Shown here: positions 35,721 to 47,160 of the stretch, one piece after another | Layout: every line of letters begins with the position of its first letter | Numbering within the stretch: the first letter of the stretch is position 1 | Source: Blastobasis lacticolella | Taxonomy: Eukaryota > Arthropoda > Insecta > Lepidoptera > Blastobasidae | DNA length: 64,000 nucleotides | Assembly (NCBI GenBank): GCA_905147135.1 | Contig: LR990043.1 | Location: 4,499,057 to 4,563,056, forward strand | Direction of reading: 5' to 3' | The notes under the pieces: model-generated | What the model saw: the letters and a program-made list of their open reading frames with translations, nothing else | What the model was told of the DNA's origin: nothing | Databases searched by the model: none | Translations under genes and position numbers: made by a program

Positions 35721-36215
35721 ATGTACATAAGAATAAGGATGAGGAAGGATAAGGGAGAACAAGGAAGGATAAGGATACCGTCGTATTTGTTTAAATCTTG
35801 TTATTTGTTGGTAGTGGTACGGAATCTTGGGTCCGACTCGCACTTGGCCGATTTTTTTTCAGTTGCACTAAATGTTCAAACTTTTGCTATTGATAGATTT
35901 TCGTCGTCGTCTGTCAGAAATCCCGAATCGTCACTGCCGGCCAATCCGGGTATAGGCACAGGCCCTTACACAGTGGTCCGTGCTCCGTGGCCCGTAGTCT
36001 ATATTAATGGCGGCGGCGACCCAACTGCTTAATGGGCCAGCCCGCGCCCTACAAATGAGCCTAATTAACCATTGAGCCCGCCTTTGTAAATCTCGCGCTT
36101 ATTAAAAAGATAAATATCCAACGGCTCGGCTTCTGGAATACGTAATGTCTGGACGAGAAAAAGGTGAAAATTAGGCGCGGACGGGATTCGGTTTCGGATT
36201 TGATTGTTTCGGGCT
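35721..36215. other. no recognisable gene
   Basis: A 125-codon plus frame spans 35655-36032 but overlaps the repeat end, lacks a motif and is not splice-bounded; not called as a gene. Confidence 0.4.
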
Positions 36216-36221
36216 GTGTTT

Positions 36222-36462
36222 TTGTTTGACGATCTGTGTGGTCCAGTTGGTTAACAAGCCGGTCTGTAACGCAGAGGTCCCGGGTTCGATTCCCGGCCGA
36301 GCAGACATTAAAATGATTGATTTTAGTTTATGTTACGGGTCTGAGTGTATATATTAAAAATAAATATAAGTAATTTATCAGTTATCGGACACCCATAACA
36401 CAAGCTTTGCTTACTTTGGTGCTAGATGGCGCTGTGTGCATTGTCCAAGCATATTTATTTAT
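36222..36462 (+). mobile_element. tRNA-derived SINE, family A
   Basis: Complete head with A box (tgtgtggtccagttggttaa) and B box (gggttcgattcccggcc), body, 'cacccataacacaagctttgc' block, 'tagatggcgctgtgtg' end and a TTTA tail. The linker between 'gggtctgagtgt' and 'ttatcagttatc' is short. Confidence 0.9.
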
Positions 36463-36499
36463 TTATAGAACACACCACGCCACTTCCTCTAATGGAGAA

Positions 36500-36801
36500 G
36501 TCACAATTGACCAACTAAAACGTTGTTTTCTAAAACCATATAGGTATTTAATGTTTATAGCCATGGCTTTCTCCATTAATTGAATCATAAATGGCCCTAG
36601 TATTGGACTCATCTATTATAGGCTTTTATTTTCATTTAATTTTTGACATTTCTTTTTATTATTAATGTAATTACTTATTTAATTTCATTATAATTATAAT
36701 TATTTATATTACGACGAAATCTCTGTGAATTGCTTAAATGAATGTGTAGTATAATGTAATTTTCATTGATTAATAAATGAATCTAATCTAATCTAATCTA
36801 A
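36500..36801 (+). repeat. probable LINE 3' untranslated region ending in (TAATC)n
   Basis: Non-coding AT-rich tract ending 'ttaataaatgaatctaatctaatctaatctaa' (36768-36800): polyadenylation-like signal then a pentamer tail. Confidence 0.45.
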
Positions 36802-37325
36802 GACATATGTCACGAAACAAATGAGAATTTTAAAGTTGTCTACGTAACACACTCACATCTCTCACCAGGGTAAGCATCGACTACCGAGTACCAGCGATCC
36901 CCACGCACCCCACAAACGGCCACCAAAACACACCACCCGTACTTTACGCAGACGACAACTTGTAAAACAATCCAGGGCGCCCCCAAAACGGCGCAAGATA
37001 AAGATAACAAAGAAACGCAAGCAAACAACGCTCCTTTAAATATGACAAGGAATATTTCAAAGCATTGTTCAAAGCGAGCGATCCAGGCAGCGTCGACGTG
37101 TCACGATAATGTACATCAATGCCAAAAGCATGTCATTGAAAAAGCCGCGGCATTCCGACCCTGGAGTAGGAGCAAAACGTTATGACAAAGGTGAATTCCT
37201 GCGCGCGGCTCTTTGACGCGGCGGACATTTTAAATTTGAGCAATGCTCAGACTATTGGCGTTGGGAAATTTGTGTAAGGAGGCGCAGGAGGCGGTACAAA
37301 ATGAATAGGAAAATTAATATAATGA

Positions 37326-37395
37326 CAGGCTCCACCTTCGGCCGCATCGCTGCTTCCTATCAGGTGAGATGGCGGGATGCCTGTCTAGCAAATTG
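37326..37395 (+). mobile_element. LINE 3' fragment (family F)
   Basis: 'gacaggctccaccttcggccgcatcgctgcttcctatcaggtgagatggcggga' matches the end block of 9258-9477. Confidence 0.5.
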
Positions 37396-37479
37396 TAAAA
37401 AAATTTGTTAGATTTTCCGCTCATTTTTAATACAATAATCGAACCCACTATTCATCGTTTTTCTGAGAAAATGTTCAAA

Positions 37480-37660
37480 AATAGAGGTCGGGAACTGGAT
37501 GGGTGGCCGTCGATGGAAGGCCTCGAAGTACGTGGGACAAGTCGAACTTCAGCACCGCAACGAGCACGCCAGTCTACGTGCCTACCGATTTTTTATGTTG
37601 AGTAGTATTATACTTGGCAGAAGCCGGGACTGAGCACTCGGATGATGAGCATTATTAGTA
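37480..37660 (+). mobile_element. LINE 3' end (family E)
   Basis: Ends 'cttggcagaagccgggactgagcactcggatgatgag'; same tail as 20835-21050. Confidence 0.5.
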
Positions 37661-39640
37661 TAGTATTGGTAACTTGGTATTCATGGCATTAAGTCCAAAA
37701 ATATCTAAAATTTTAATGAATCAATACCTACAAATCTGTGGCCCGCCAACTGTCTCTGAAAATTATCAACATTCCGCACCGAACTCCGGCGGAATCTTTA
37801 AAATAACTTTGTTAGGAATTCCATTATTGTCTTTTTGACAAAGACCTTTGTCTGTGACTCGGAGAGCCGAGTTACTTGGTGGGCTATTACTTTTTAATGT
37901 GTGATAAAACGTGAACGTTCGCACCCGAAACTTTGGGAATGTAATGAAGTAAATTTTGCCGTTTAACTCTGCCTGCTGTTGAAAATAATGTTGCCTACTA
38001 GCTTTCCATTTAGACGGAACAAGAGAAAGGGAAGGCGTATCTAATTTTAAAATATGAGAAAGCAGTGTATTTCTAGTATATTAAGATTGTAGTTCATGTT
38101 TAGAAGTCCAAAGCAGGAAGCCAAAACGGTCAGTTGGTATTAAATTAAGTAGGAATCGGTACACCGTGCAGGACCGAACTCGCTATTAGTTAGACACTAT
38201 TGAAGCAGCTGTCCTTGAGTCAGCCTGAACACAATGAGAATGCCAAGTTTGATGTTTAAAACTTTGGTAGTGGAAATGCCACGCTCCGTCTTCCTTAATT
38301 TTCGTGAGTAGACGAATAATATCACCATACTCTCTTGATAATCCTTTCCCGGTATTTCCACTAAACGTTGGACAAACCGCTACGACGGTATATGATATCC
38401 CAGTACGGTCACCAAGCCGTGAGCCTTAAGCGGACTTGCAACACCTTGTAGAGTCGTCAAAGCCAAACTACGAATATGAAATTAATGAGGAATTGCTCAA
38501 GTTACACACCTACGTCAAGTTTTATTTACTCAAGACATTTATCGCTTTTAAGCTAAGCTTTTAAGCGATTCATTGACTCCAGAGACAGTTTGCATGAACC
38601 GATTTTTTATTTTCCGAATTTTTTAGCGAACGGAAATTACTTCTCTCTCAGCGCAGCTCTTATTTAGGTTATTTAGCTCCTTGCTAAGGTTTTGCCCAAG
38701 TGACTATAACATGGAATTCTTTGAGGTTTTAACGGGGTCAGCACCGCACTACCTAGATAACACCTGGTATGGTAAACGTTGGCTGTGATAACCAACCGCA
38801 AACGCGCGTGCGATGCATGGGCTTTTCTGAAAACCAGCGCTGTGACAGCCATGAGGCCTCATAGCAATGCTGTGATTGGTCCATTTCCTTTTCCGTTACA
38901 TCACTGGCCGGTCTTACGTAATTTTCAATCATTGTAATTTACTGTACTTTTAGGTTAAGTTGTAATGTCGAATAAAGTGCTGTCTATGTCTATGCTTACT
39001 ATCGTCGGCCGTATGTCTGATGAAATGAAATTGGTGAAATTGAAATTAAATCTCGGTGAAATTAAAAAAAAAAACTTTTCGGAATAGTCTATCGAATCCC
39101 AAGTCACACAATCAGTCATTCCGCACAAGCCTCGACTATATATACCTCCTAAAAATGAAAAAATCACCTTCGTTTTTCTTTTTTCCATAAATTGTTTTTA
39201 TTTTATTTTTAAATGAAAAATCACATTTGTTTTGCTTATTTTAATTAATGGTTTTTTTTAATGTAAAATGGCATCAAGGTATCACAATAATATACATAGT
39301 CAAAATTAAAAATTTAATCTACAACTTCGTCATAAAACTTAAACTAGAGGTAAAACCCACTCTGCCATTCACGGTGCAAAGGTGCCCCATAATACCAACA
39401 AGCAGCGTTGCCACGCTGAATGGCCATGGACAGCCTCTGCAACAGGAATGTCCCTGAAACACCCCTGTCCCTCATTCGACGGCCAATGTCTTTAAAAAAC
39501 ATCGTCGCCACCAAAACATATTTTTATGTAAGATAGATATTATGTTAGATTACATTGCGGATGTCTTGTCAGTCTTGCTCCACATGTGGATCTGGGGAGT
39601 CTTCTTTTTCTAAGATCTAAAAATAATAGTGTCTCCCACG
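37661..39640. other. no recognisable gene
   Basis: No exon supported. Around 38880-38995 'ggtcttacgtaattttcaatcattgtaat..gtcgaataaagtgctgtctatgtctatg' could be another LINE end. Confidence 0.4.
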
Positions 39641-39644
39641 CACA

Positions 39645-39880
39645 CTAAGATTGTGGAATGAACTACCTGGAGAGGTTTTCCTTGGAGAGTACAACATGGA
39701 GTTGGAATGAACTACCTGGAGAGTACAACATGGAGTTCTACAAAAAAGGGTTAAAAAGGTTTACAGGGGTCGGCAACGCGTGGTGATGCCCCTGGTTAGC
39801 AAACGTCCATAGGCTGCGGTGACTGCTTACCATGAGGCAGGCCGTAGCTTTGCCACCTTAGTGGTATAAAAAATGTGGCC
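39645..39880 (+). mobile_element. LINE ORF2 C-terminal fragment with internal duplication
   Basis: 'tgtggaatgaactacctggagag' ('WNELPGE' in frame) followed by 'gtacaacatggag', 'caaaaaagggttaaaaaggtt' and 'aggggtcggcaacgcg'. 'tggaatgaactacctggagag..acaacatggag' occurs twice (39654-39702 and 39703-39733), a local tandem duplication. Same family as 22960-23165. Confidence 0.65.
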
Positions 39881-40312
39881 AATTCACGCCTCATCATTGC
39901 CGTTCACAATATTATTCTGAATATTACCGAAAAGCGGACTCTCGATCAGCAAGAGCGAATCGTAAGGTCGTTTCCATCAATATCCCATCTAATCACAGCG
40001 GTTGGCCATTATGGGCTGTAATCAATGGATTTTGTGGCACACAGCAGGCTTTTACCGCGCCACAAGGAAACTATACAGTATGTAACAAATAACAAGTGGT
40101 TTTTATGTGTTTTTTTTTTAATATTGTAGTGTGCAATGAAGTGGTGTTGTGGATATTGTATTGTATTCCCGTTTGATCGCAAAGTTCTGAAACTATTTCT
40201 TTTTTTCATGAAAAAACCTGAAATATAAATAATTACCGAAACGGTGCCCTAAACTGTTTAACCAGTCAAAATAATCTTATTAGCTACTGCAATATATATT
40301 AATTTGAATTAT

Positions 40313-40562
40313 GTACATTAGTTGAATACTAACCGATGCTCGTACGGTGAGGGAAAACATCGTGATGAAACCTGCACATTCAGGCGACTGGATGTGTAAC
40401 CATGATCCAATCTGGTCGGGTTCCCCTGGTAGCAGGGTCATGGAGGTCAGATGGCAGGCGCTCCACTGTAATTACCTGACCTGCCAAATCCTGGATCATG
40501 GTCACGGCGGACCCCGGGCCCTCGTGCGCGAGAGCACAACCGGGACTTTAACGCCAAGATGA
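40313..40562 (+). mobile_element. tRNA-derived SINE, family B, lacking the tRNA head
   Basis: Starts at 'tacattagttgaatactaaccgatgctcgtacggtgaggga' and contains the 'ctgcacattcaggcgactggatgtg' segment that 19155-19489 has lost. It then runs through to 'gcgcgagagcacaaccgggac(t)ttaacgccaagatgat'. 5'-truncated, as expected from incomplete reverse transcription. Confidence 0.88.
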
Positions 40563-40779
40563 TTTTTTTATATTAATTTGTGATGAAATATCTACATTAC
40601 TTAATAATTATGATGACGACACCATAAAAAAAAACCTTCTGACTAAAATCCTTGTTCTTAGACGCCATGCGATGTCATCAGCAAAACCTTCCCGCTTGCA
40701 AATTACCTACTTGCTTGAGTTAACTAAAAACTTTTTTTTCTTACGTTTTTATACTTGTTTTTTGAAAAGAATATGCAGG

Positions 40780-41034
40780 TAGAGCTCGTTTAATCTAAAA
40801 TGACGCGCCCCACTATCGCATTAACGCACACAAGCAAGTTTAAAATATGGACGCAATACATATACAAATGCCGTTATAATTGGTCATTCAGTTGCCGGTG
40901 AGATTCAAACGTAGGAGCTCGCGTCGTTCATTGGCTCCCACACAGATGAAGTGTCGTTATCAATATTTGCACTCACACATCGAAATCAAGTAACTAAGTA
41001 GTAGGGCGCGTCATTTTAGACTAGACGAGCTCTA
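40780..41034 (-). mobile_element. 255-bp MITE (family C, copy 2, inverted)
   Basis: Same termini as 10941-11207, interior in the opposite orientation. Together with copy 3 (41884) it forms an inverted pair around an AT-rich 850-bp segment. Confidence 0.85.
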
Positions 41035-41284
41035 AGAACCTACATATAGGTATATATAGAATCTTATACCTAAACAACCTAACAACATATTCATAAATTT
41101 AACAGGGCTTTTGTAACCTTCCTGTATAGCCAACCCACCCTATTATTTTCGGATAGGGTGTTGAGGTAACGCAGTAAAGAAGGCCCTTGGTAAAAGAGCA
41201 ACTTTTCCACATTCGAACGGCAATATTTACCTACCTTAACTTATTTTCGAAGTACAGCACAAGAATAGAACGTCTACCTACCTT

Positions 41285-41725
41285 AGAGGTGTTCGTTATA
41301 TTAGATAACGGCTATATTATAACGGTATAAAAATATACCTACAACACCTAATATTAATACATAATATTTTCTGCTACTAATATAATTAATATATCACCAT
41401 TTCACACAACACAAAATAACCATAATGTTTTGATGTGTTATTTTTTCTGTTATCTATGCGATTAATGTCGTCGAAAGTCGCAAAACTAATGTTTGCACGT
41501 GGTAATACAAATATATTGATTAGTAATGCATTTTTATATACGATTTTGTTCCCCAATGTACTAAATCAACTGTATATAATAATACAAACTGAAAAACGGC
41601 GACCGTTATACGATACATAAAATTATATTAGGTTGTTATATTATAACGTTAAAAATAACATAATATTTTTTAATAGCATAACGTTACGTTATGTTATATG
41701 AATATAACGGATCCGCGCACCTCTA
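41285..41725. mobile_element. AT-rich candidate hAT-like MITE
   Basis: Left boundary 'ttagaggtgttcgttatatta', right boundary 'gaatataacggatccgcgcacctcta': inverted TAGAGGTG ends plus several 'ttatattataacg' palindromes inside. No clear 8-bp duplication, so the call is tentative. Confidence 0.4.
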
Positions 41726-41883
41726 GCTACCCACGTCGCGTCGCGTTCCGAATAGCTGGTTTGGTTTGGTTCAATACCAAAGAGCTGGAGGTTGTCGGTA
41801 ATTAAAGCGAAATTACAATAAAGTTCATTTTTGGTTCGTTCGAATCACATAAAGTATCTTGAGTACTTTTTTACCAAAGTAGG

Positions 41884-42138
41884 TAGAGCTCGTCTAGTCT
41901 AAGATGACGCGCCCCACTACTTAGTTAGTTGATTTCGATGTGTGAGTGCAAATATTAATAACGACACTTCATCTGTGTGGGAGCCAATGAACGACGCGTG
42001 CTCCGACGTTTGAATCTTACCGGCAACTGAATGACCAATTACAACGGCATTTGTATATGTATTGCGTCCATATTTTAAACTTGCTTGTGTGCGTTAATGC
42101 GATAGTGGGGCGCGTCATTTTAAATTAGACGAGCTCTA
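41884..42138 (+). mobile_element. 255-bp MITE (family C, copy 3)
   Basis: Best-preserved copy. Terminal repeats TAGAGCTCGTCTAGTCTAAg.. and its complement ending ..GACGAGCTCTA. Same interior as 10941-11207. Confidence 0.88.
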
Positions 42139-42164
42139 CAACTACATACATTCTAAGTAGGTAC

Positions 42165-42235
42165 ATTCAGTGTGTCAATACCCCGGTTGTGCTAGCGAGG
42201 GCCCAGGCTCCGCCTTGACCAAACCTATCCAGAAT
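42165..42235 (-). mobile_element. SINE family B tail fragment
   Basis: 'ggttgtgctagcgagggcccaggctccgccttgacca' is the complement of the family B end (tggtcaaggcggacc.gggccctcg..agcacaacc). Confidence 0.5.
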
Positions 42236-42489
42236 TTGGAAGATCTCAGAATTACGACCCCTATGGGAAGGGAACCTGACCAGGAGTGTGTTGGTAGGTA
42301 CAGTCGGCTGCAGATAGAACTGACCATACATTTAATACATACTAGGGGCATCCAGTCTCTCTGCAGCTGACTGTACTGTTTTTGGAAAATCTATTTTTCT
42401 GGGTAACGATTTGTACTATTTGCATATTTTACTATTCAAGAACATCGGTTAGTGTAAGATGTCATTGGACACCTACCTACATGACGGTA

Positions 42490-42570
42490 CTGGATATCGA
42501 ACTCGGTACCTCTCGCTTACGATTTTACGAGGTCGACCCGTTACCCATTACGCCACCGACGTTCTCCATT
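42490..42570 (-). mobile_element. tRNA-like SINE head fragment
   Basis: Read on the minus strand: 'gaacgtcggtggcgtaatgggtaacgggtcgacctcgta' and 'cgagaggtaccgagttcgatatcc', an A-box/B-box pair like the family B head at 13387. No body follows. Confidence 0.45.
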
Positions 42571-43015
42571 CAGTAAGATTAATTAATTTAAGCGAGAGCT
42601 TTCTTTTCAATATAGGTAGGTACTTGCTTGTAAAGTGGCCATTATTAGCATAGATTTACGAGTTTGATTGATTTTTTATCTACCTATTACGAAAAGAAAA
42701 TCATACACACAAAATATGACACCGGCGACATCTAGATGTCTATGTCAAAACTACTCTGTTGTCGTGCTGTACAATAACCATAAACAACGCCATCTAGAAC
42801 GACTACCCAGTATTTGCGACACGAGTTGCGTTCTAGCTTATAAGCTGTTGTTGTAGTTCAGGTACAATATAACAGATGGCGCTGTCACAAATTATTGTTA
42901 AACAACCCTTCCTTATAACAAAATAACTTGAGCATTATTAATAAGAAAATTAAGCCCTATATTGTTATTACTAATATAACATTAGTAATATTAGTAACTA
43001 TAGTATTCTACATAC

Positions 43016-43384
43016 CTGATAACAGCCGTCGTCTTCTTTAGCTTCCCAGAACGCCTCAACGTTCTCCGGATAATCTGACTCATTGGTCGGATCGGGACTC
43101 AAACAAGGTGTCCTTGTCTTGAAAACAAGGATAAGACCACCATCCTCTTCTTCCGGTCTCCAAGCACCACACATTGTAGCTACAGTTCTTGTAGCCACAG
43201 TTTCCATCAAACTTGGTGCAAGTTTAATTTTTTTAGCCGGATGCGAATCCAAAAAATCCGTTTTCTCTTTTGACACACCCGCCATAGCCTTGAATTTTAT
43301 ATAAGGTCCTCGCAACAAAGCACAAAACCTGAAATAACCAGGACTCTTGCTAAACTTTAAAAGTTCCTTCAAGAAGAATGTCAT
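43016..43384 (-). CDS. candidate host exon, product unknown
   Basis: 123 codons open on the minus strand, from ATG at 43384 to a consensus 5' splice site (CAG|GTATGT, junction at 43016/43015). An in-frame TAG lies just before the ATG. The same bases (tgtctttgtgtttag) could also be a 3' splice site, so this is either a first coding exon or an internal phase-0 exon. The protein starts with a basic, amphipathic stretch (MTFFLKELLKFSKSPGYFRF) that could be a mitochondrial presequence, then MAGVSKEKTDF, an acidic 'RPEEEDGG' turn and 'NESDYPENVEAFWEAKEDDG'. I do not recognise the family. Reasons to believe in it: length, two good splice signals, coding-like composition, no repeat relatives in the window. 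The next exon would lie at lower coordinates and was not found. Confidence 0.5.
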
Positions 43385-43905
43385 CTAAACACAAAGACAG
43401 CAATATTGAATGAAAACTATGCCTAATATTATTGAAAAAGACTCGTAAACTAAACTATATATTAAACCACAAATTTGTTTACTAATTTAAAAGCACTTAA
43501 TACGATTTAAGCTAATTTTAGGGACGAAATGCAAACGCACAAACACTCGGCCACGTGCACACGGAAATACACAATTTTAAAATATTACAACTATTTTGTG
43601 GTCCACAGATATTAGTACATTACGCGCAATTAATACAATAGTTACGGTAAATCAATAAATAACACTAAATTTTATAGGTTTCTGTATGATACAGAGAGCC
43701 TGAGAGGTTGCCGCAACGTCAAACAAACAGCTGATTTATTTGTTTACAAAGAAATGTCAACCATGTGCAAACTGTCAAAACTGACAAGCAGTCGATGACG
43801 ACAAAAAGGCAAAGATTACAAAGTTCATACCGCCCAGTCTTCTAATAAAATGACGTCAATCGCTATGAGTCAGTCAACCACCGGACAAAATAATATAACC
43901 TTGTC
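43385..43905 (-). promoter_or_regulatory. probable 5' flank/5' UTR of the 43016-43384 exon
   Basis: Non-repetitive stretch. It has 'gtcaaaactgacaagcagtcgatgacg' and 'ttgacatttctttgtaaacaaataaatcagctgtttgtttgacg' when read on the minus strand, no TATA box and no long frame. The DIRS element is inserted about 530 bp upstream of the ATG and could displace distal regulatory DNA. Confidence 0.25.
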
Positions 43906-43910
43906 TAAAA

Positions 43911-44125
43911 TATAACTGTTTTGCATTACAACAAAACAGATATTATGTGTATGAGAAACACACAGCGTTGAGTGAAGAAGCTGTCTAAGATTTTACCTTA
44001 ATAAACGATGCAAACATACCAATCAATCCGCATATTACCTCCTTGTTGCTCATTCCAGCAGCAGTGCGGCTTTACTACTTCCATTGAAGCGCGCTGAAAC
44101 TTGTCATAACATGTTTACCTCATAG
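43911..44125 (-). repeat. DIRS inverted terminal repeat, downstream (3') copy with extension
   Basis: 43941-44125 is the inverted mate of 48862-49046 and differs only in the block next to the end (TATTATGTGTATGAGAAACA on the plus strand). 43911-43940 is the extra terminal extension found only on this side, as in DIRS-1-like elements. Confidence 0.9.
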
Positions 44126-44159
44126 AAGTCTTCATGATCCACCAGCAAGAACCTTGCTG

Positions 44160-44255
44160 CAACGCTGTGTGTTTCTCATACACATAATATCTGTTTTGTT
44201 GTAATGCAAAACAGTTATATTATGTTTCTTCGAAACACACAGCGTTGAGTGAAGA
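44160..44255 (-). repeat. DIRS internal complementary region
   Basis: Two halves. 44160-44219 is the exact reverse complement of the downstream terminus 43911-43970 (60 of 60). 44218-44255 equals the reverse complement of the upstream terminus 49009-49046 (38 of 38). The halves overlap by TA. In DIRS elements this region pairs with both ends to join them into a circle; it carries the side-specific bases of each end, so it is not a random terminal-repeat fragment. Confidence 0.92.
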
Positions 44256-45347
44256 CTTGTTGGATTACTGCTGGTGAAAGAGGATTGCAGACGCTATGTG
44301 ATCAAATAACTGAAATAATATGCAATTTTAATGTTTAGTTTAGGTATTCTGAAACGTAAAACATTTTAGTATGTCACAAATACCATGACTCCTTTTAAAA
44401 TTTTATAAATTTTTATATGTTATTCCACAAATCAACATATTATATTGCTAATGACATCAGCAACAATTGTTACCTTAACAATAACCATAAGAATGTATAG
44501 TCGAATATAAGAGTCTTATTAGGGAAGCCCTTAAAATAAATAGTAACTTTAACAGTAATTACACATAATATGTAGTTAATCACTCCACAACAGTCTCTGG
44601 TTTTAAATCAGGTAATGAACACCTTACCAAAAGTAAAAATCAATATAAAATCTGAGCTGAGTCTGTTTTTCTGCCAACCTGATGACAGTAAAATTTTTGT
44701 ACATTATATAACTCTTCCAGTTTTCCCTACTTGTCTAAGGGTTGTTCTCTAGGAAACTCCTTGTTGGTGCCTCCATGTTCTCCATAAATAAAGATTTAGA
44801 GGGACTGGTATTTAGAAATTCCTTTTTAATTATATTTTAATAAATGTTTCTTTTAATTCACATTACATCACCCTAAACCTTCTGAAGGCCAGGAACTAGC
44901 TATATCTCTAGTTACATTATTTTTAAAAGACATTCTAACCTGTACAGTAGGTATATTTCATACAAGTTGGTTATTTCCACCATTGTGCCCCATTAAATGA
45001 GAATATATGATAAACCTTTACATACAGCAGATTCTAAAAGCTATTTCTCTGAGTAAACCACAGCCCAAAAGAGTGCCTGTGTTTGACACAAAACTATTAT
45101 ATTACTGGTTAAAATAGTCCACCATCTCCCTATGCAAACTGCATGACATGTCAAGAAGAACGGCTTTGACTCTTCTTCTGGCCTCAGGAAGACATCTGCA
45201 TAAGCATACACTTGGAAATTTCTGCAGAGTATATTACTCAGGAGGAGGAAAGGATAATACTGTGGCACAAGTTCAGATCATTGCATTATACATATTCCAG
45301 TTCAAAATTCCTGAATTAACAATTTGTTACATCTTAGTAACCAGTAC

Positions 45348-45790
45348 CTATAGGTACTTATGAGAGCATAACTCTCTCTCTCTTTCCTCTAAACTACACT
45401 GAGTAGCTTCACCCCCTCCCCCTCTCCTTTTCCAAGCCAAGATTTGCAGTTTGTCCACTTGTGGAGGGGTGAGGGTCTCCCAATTGCGAGATCTATCAGG
45501 TTTTCGCTGATTCTTTACTGGTACCAGCTCCTTCAGAGCTCGGGCCCCCAGGTAGGGCATCCAGGCGCACTGAGTCCAGTACGGCGCAATTAATATGAAA
45601 GGTCTCTCTGCCGTGTTCATGTGATTGAGAACTCGCGTTATCAGATTAGGCGGTGGCCACACTAGCCGAAATTTCCGTCATACTGAATGCATCGCAATAT
45701 TTCGTCAAGTCATCGTTTGAGTCCCAAGTGACATATTCTCGCCCAACGGCCGAGTCAACAGTCTGGGACGCCCACGAGGCCTCCGCGGCC
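45348..45790 (-). pseudogene. DIRS RNase H C-terminal region and following conserved block
   Basis: Minus strand: near 45830-45800 KWHLLPQAAEA, near 45745-45670 REYVTWDSNDDLTKYCDAFS, then PPNLITRVLNHMNTAERPFI, LIAPYWTQCAWMPYL and LTPPQVDKLQILAWKR. Order and spacing match DIRS pol ('..peWhLlp...DAFs..W....FPPp.lipkvL.h......liaP.Wp...W.p.L....lqLvAWrl'). One frameshift in the middle; the central DAFS-to-PPN stretch is partly deleted. Confidence 0.78.
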
Positions 45791-46180
45791 TGGGGCAACA
45801 GATGCCATTTTGGCACGGGTTTGTTTCCTTAAAGGCAGTCGGCTATGCCGTTGTACCTCCTCAGATGTCCACCACTGTAAGGGTGATATTGAGCCGATAC
45901 TATTTACGAATCAAGGCCTTCGAGGGCTGGGGTAACAGATGCCTTTCCGGTAAGGGTCTATTTCTTAAAAGGCGGTCGGCCATGCCGCTATACCTCCCTG
46001 AGAGGACCACCAGTGTGAGGGTGATGACAAGACGATATGTTCACAACACGGACGCCCCAGTTACGAATCAAGGCCTCCGAGGCCCGGGGCAACAAATGCC
46101 ATTCCGGCAAGAGCATTTTTTAAAAGGCGGTCGGCTATGCCGCTGTACCTTCCCGAAAGGTACACCGCTGTCAGTGAGAT
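45775..46180. repeat. three degenerate tandem units of ~137-158 bp inside DIRS pol
   Basis: Units start at about 45775, 45912 and 46069, each with 'aggcctccgaggcc(t/c)ggggcaacagatgcc', 'ttaaaaggcggtcggc.atgccg' and 'tacctcc..'. On the minus strand each encodes a variant of 'GIAD.L...K......WHLLP.A.EA', i.e. the RNase H end was amplified in place. Confidence 0.85.
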
Positions 46181-46912
46181 GTGCAGTCAAATTCAGGAGA
46201 GCGCGGGAATGAGTACCTCCGTCTGCTGTAAAAGGCTATTTACCTAGGTGGCAACTAAATTATGTAACACCGTTAAAGAACTTACATTCAATACTCAAAT
46301 GTTTTTTGAGTTTTACATTAAAACTCGCCCAGCGTATGATAAAAAGAAAATCCCATTATTTATGTTTTAAACCACATAAAACAATAAAGAAGTGCCCATT
46401 TGACAGTGAGCTCACAAGTCTGTATTGCATACAAATTTTGTATCTTGTCAGGTGTTTAAAACTGCTGATTTGAACTGCAACTACATACAGTAATGTCCTG
46501 TTAAATGGACTGATCTAGAATGTTTGCACACTGAAGGCTTGCTTCATGGACTTTTACAGCTCCATATACGGCAAACATCACCATTCAGATTGTAACACCA
46601 TCATCACTGATATGATGTCCAGATGTCTAACAGACTCAGATTGTCTAGGTAAGCTATCGTGCATCCGCTGCAACTGTGGTAAGTGTGTTACTGGGTTCTT
46701 GTGGAGACTTGCTGTTCTGTTATTTATAGCACGTTCCAAAAATCTCAAATAACGCTTGCAATGGCATCGACCTCCTCTCTCTGGGTCTGCCCTGTCTAAA
46801 GACTTCAGAAAGACCTGAGTCCGACGACAATGTAAGCAGCCTTGGAATAGTTAGGTTAGCTAAATATTAAAAATGTATCCCTAGATAGTACCTCTAATAT
46901 ATCCTATCCTTA

Positions 46913-47160
46913 TCACTGTATTGTGTACAGGTTGAGGTAGAGCCCCAGGTATTCCAGCTCCACGACTGGTTCAGAAATTGAGTTCTTAAATTGCCACTGT
47001 GTCTGGTTTTCCAGTGTCACCCTATTCTGGTGGGCTATTAGAATATCAGCAAAATAGACCACCGATGAGACAGTGAGATGCATCTCTACCTCTCTATCAT
47101 CCAACTGGTGACCGCTGCAAACAGTCGGAGTTCAACCCTCAGGGGGTCGGCCCTCATTAG
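46913..47160 (-). pseudogene. DIRS reverse transcriptase, catalytic-core fragment
   Basis: Minus-strand reading FAAVTSWMIER (one stop) then SSVVYFADILIAHQNRVTLE and ELEYLGLYLN. This follows the DIRS/Ngaro pattern 'FaavtnWi...LR..G.rvvVYLDDfLlahQ...L..q.......e.LEyLGi'. The two catalytic aspartates of YxDD are replaced (YFAD-I), so the enzyme is dead. Confidence 0.75.

Noticed and set aside
35655..36032. 125-codon plus-strand frame as a gene
   Set aside because: Starts inside a Helitron-like repeat end and shows no motif.
43911..44219. independent 309-bp palindromic MITE with 60-bp perfect ends
   Set aside because: The apparent palindrome is the DIRS downstream terminus paired with its internal complementary region; the second half of that region matches the distant upstream end, which a separate MITE would not explain.
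45802..46212. 136-codon plus-strand frame with three internal repeats as a repeat protein
   Set aside because: It is the antisense of the triplicated DIRS RNase H segment; the minus strand carries the meaningful residues.
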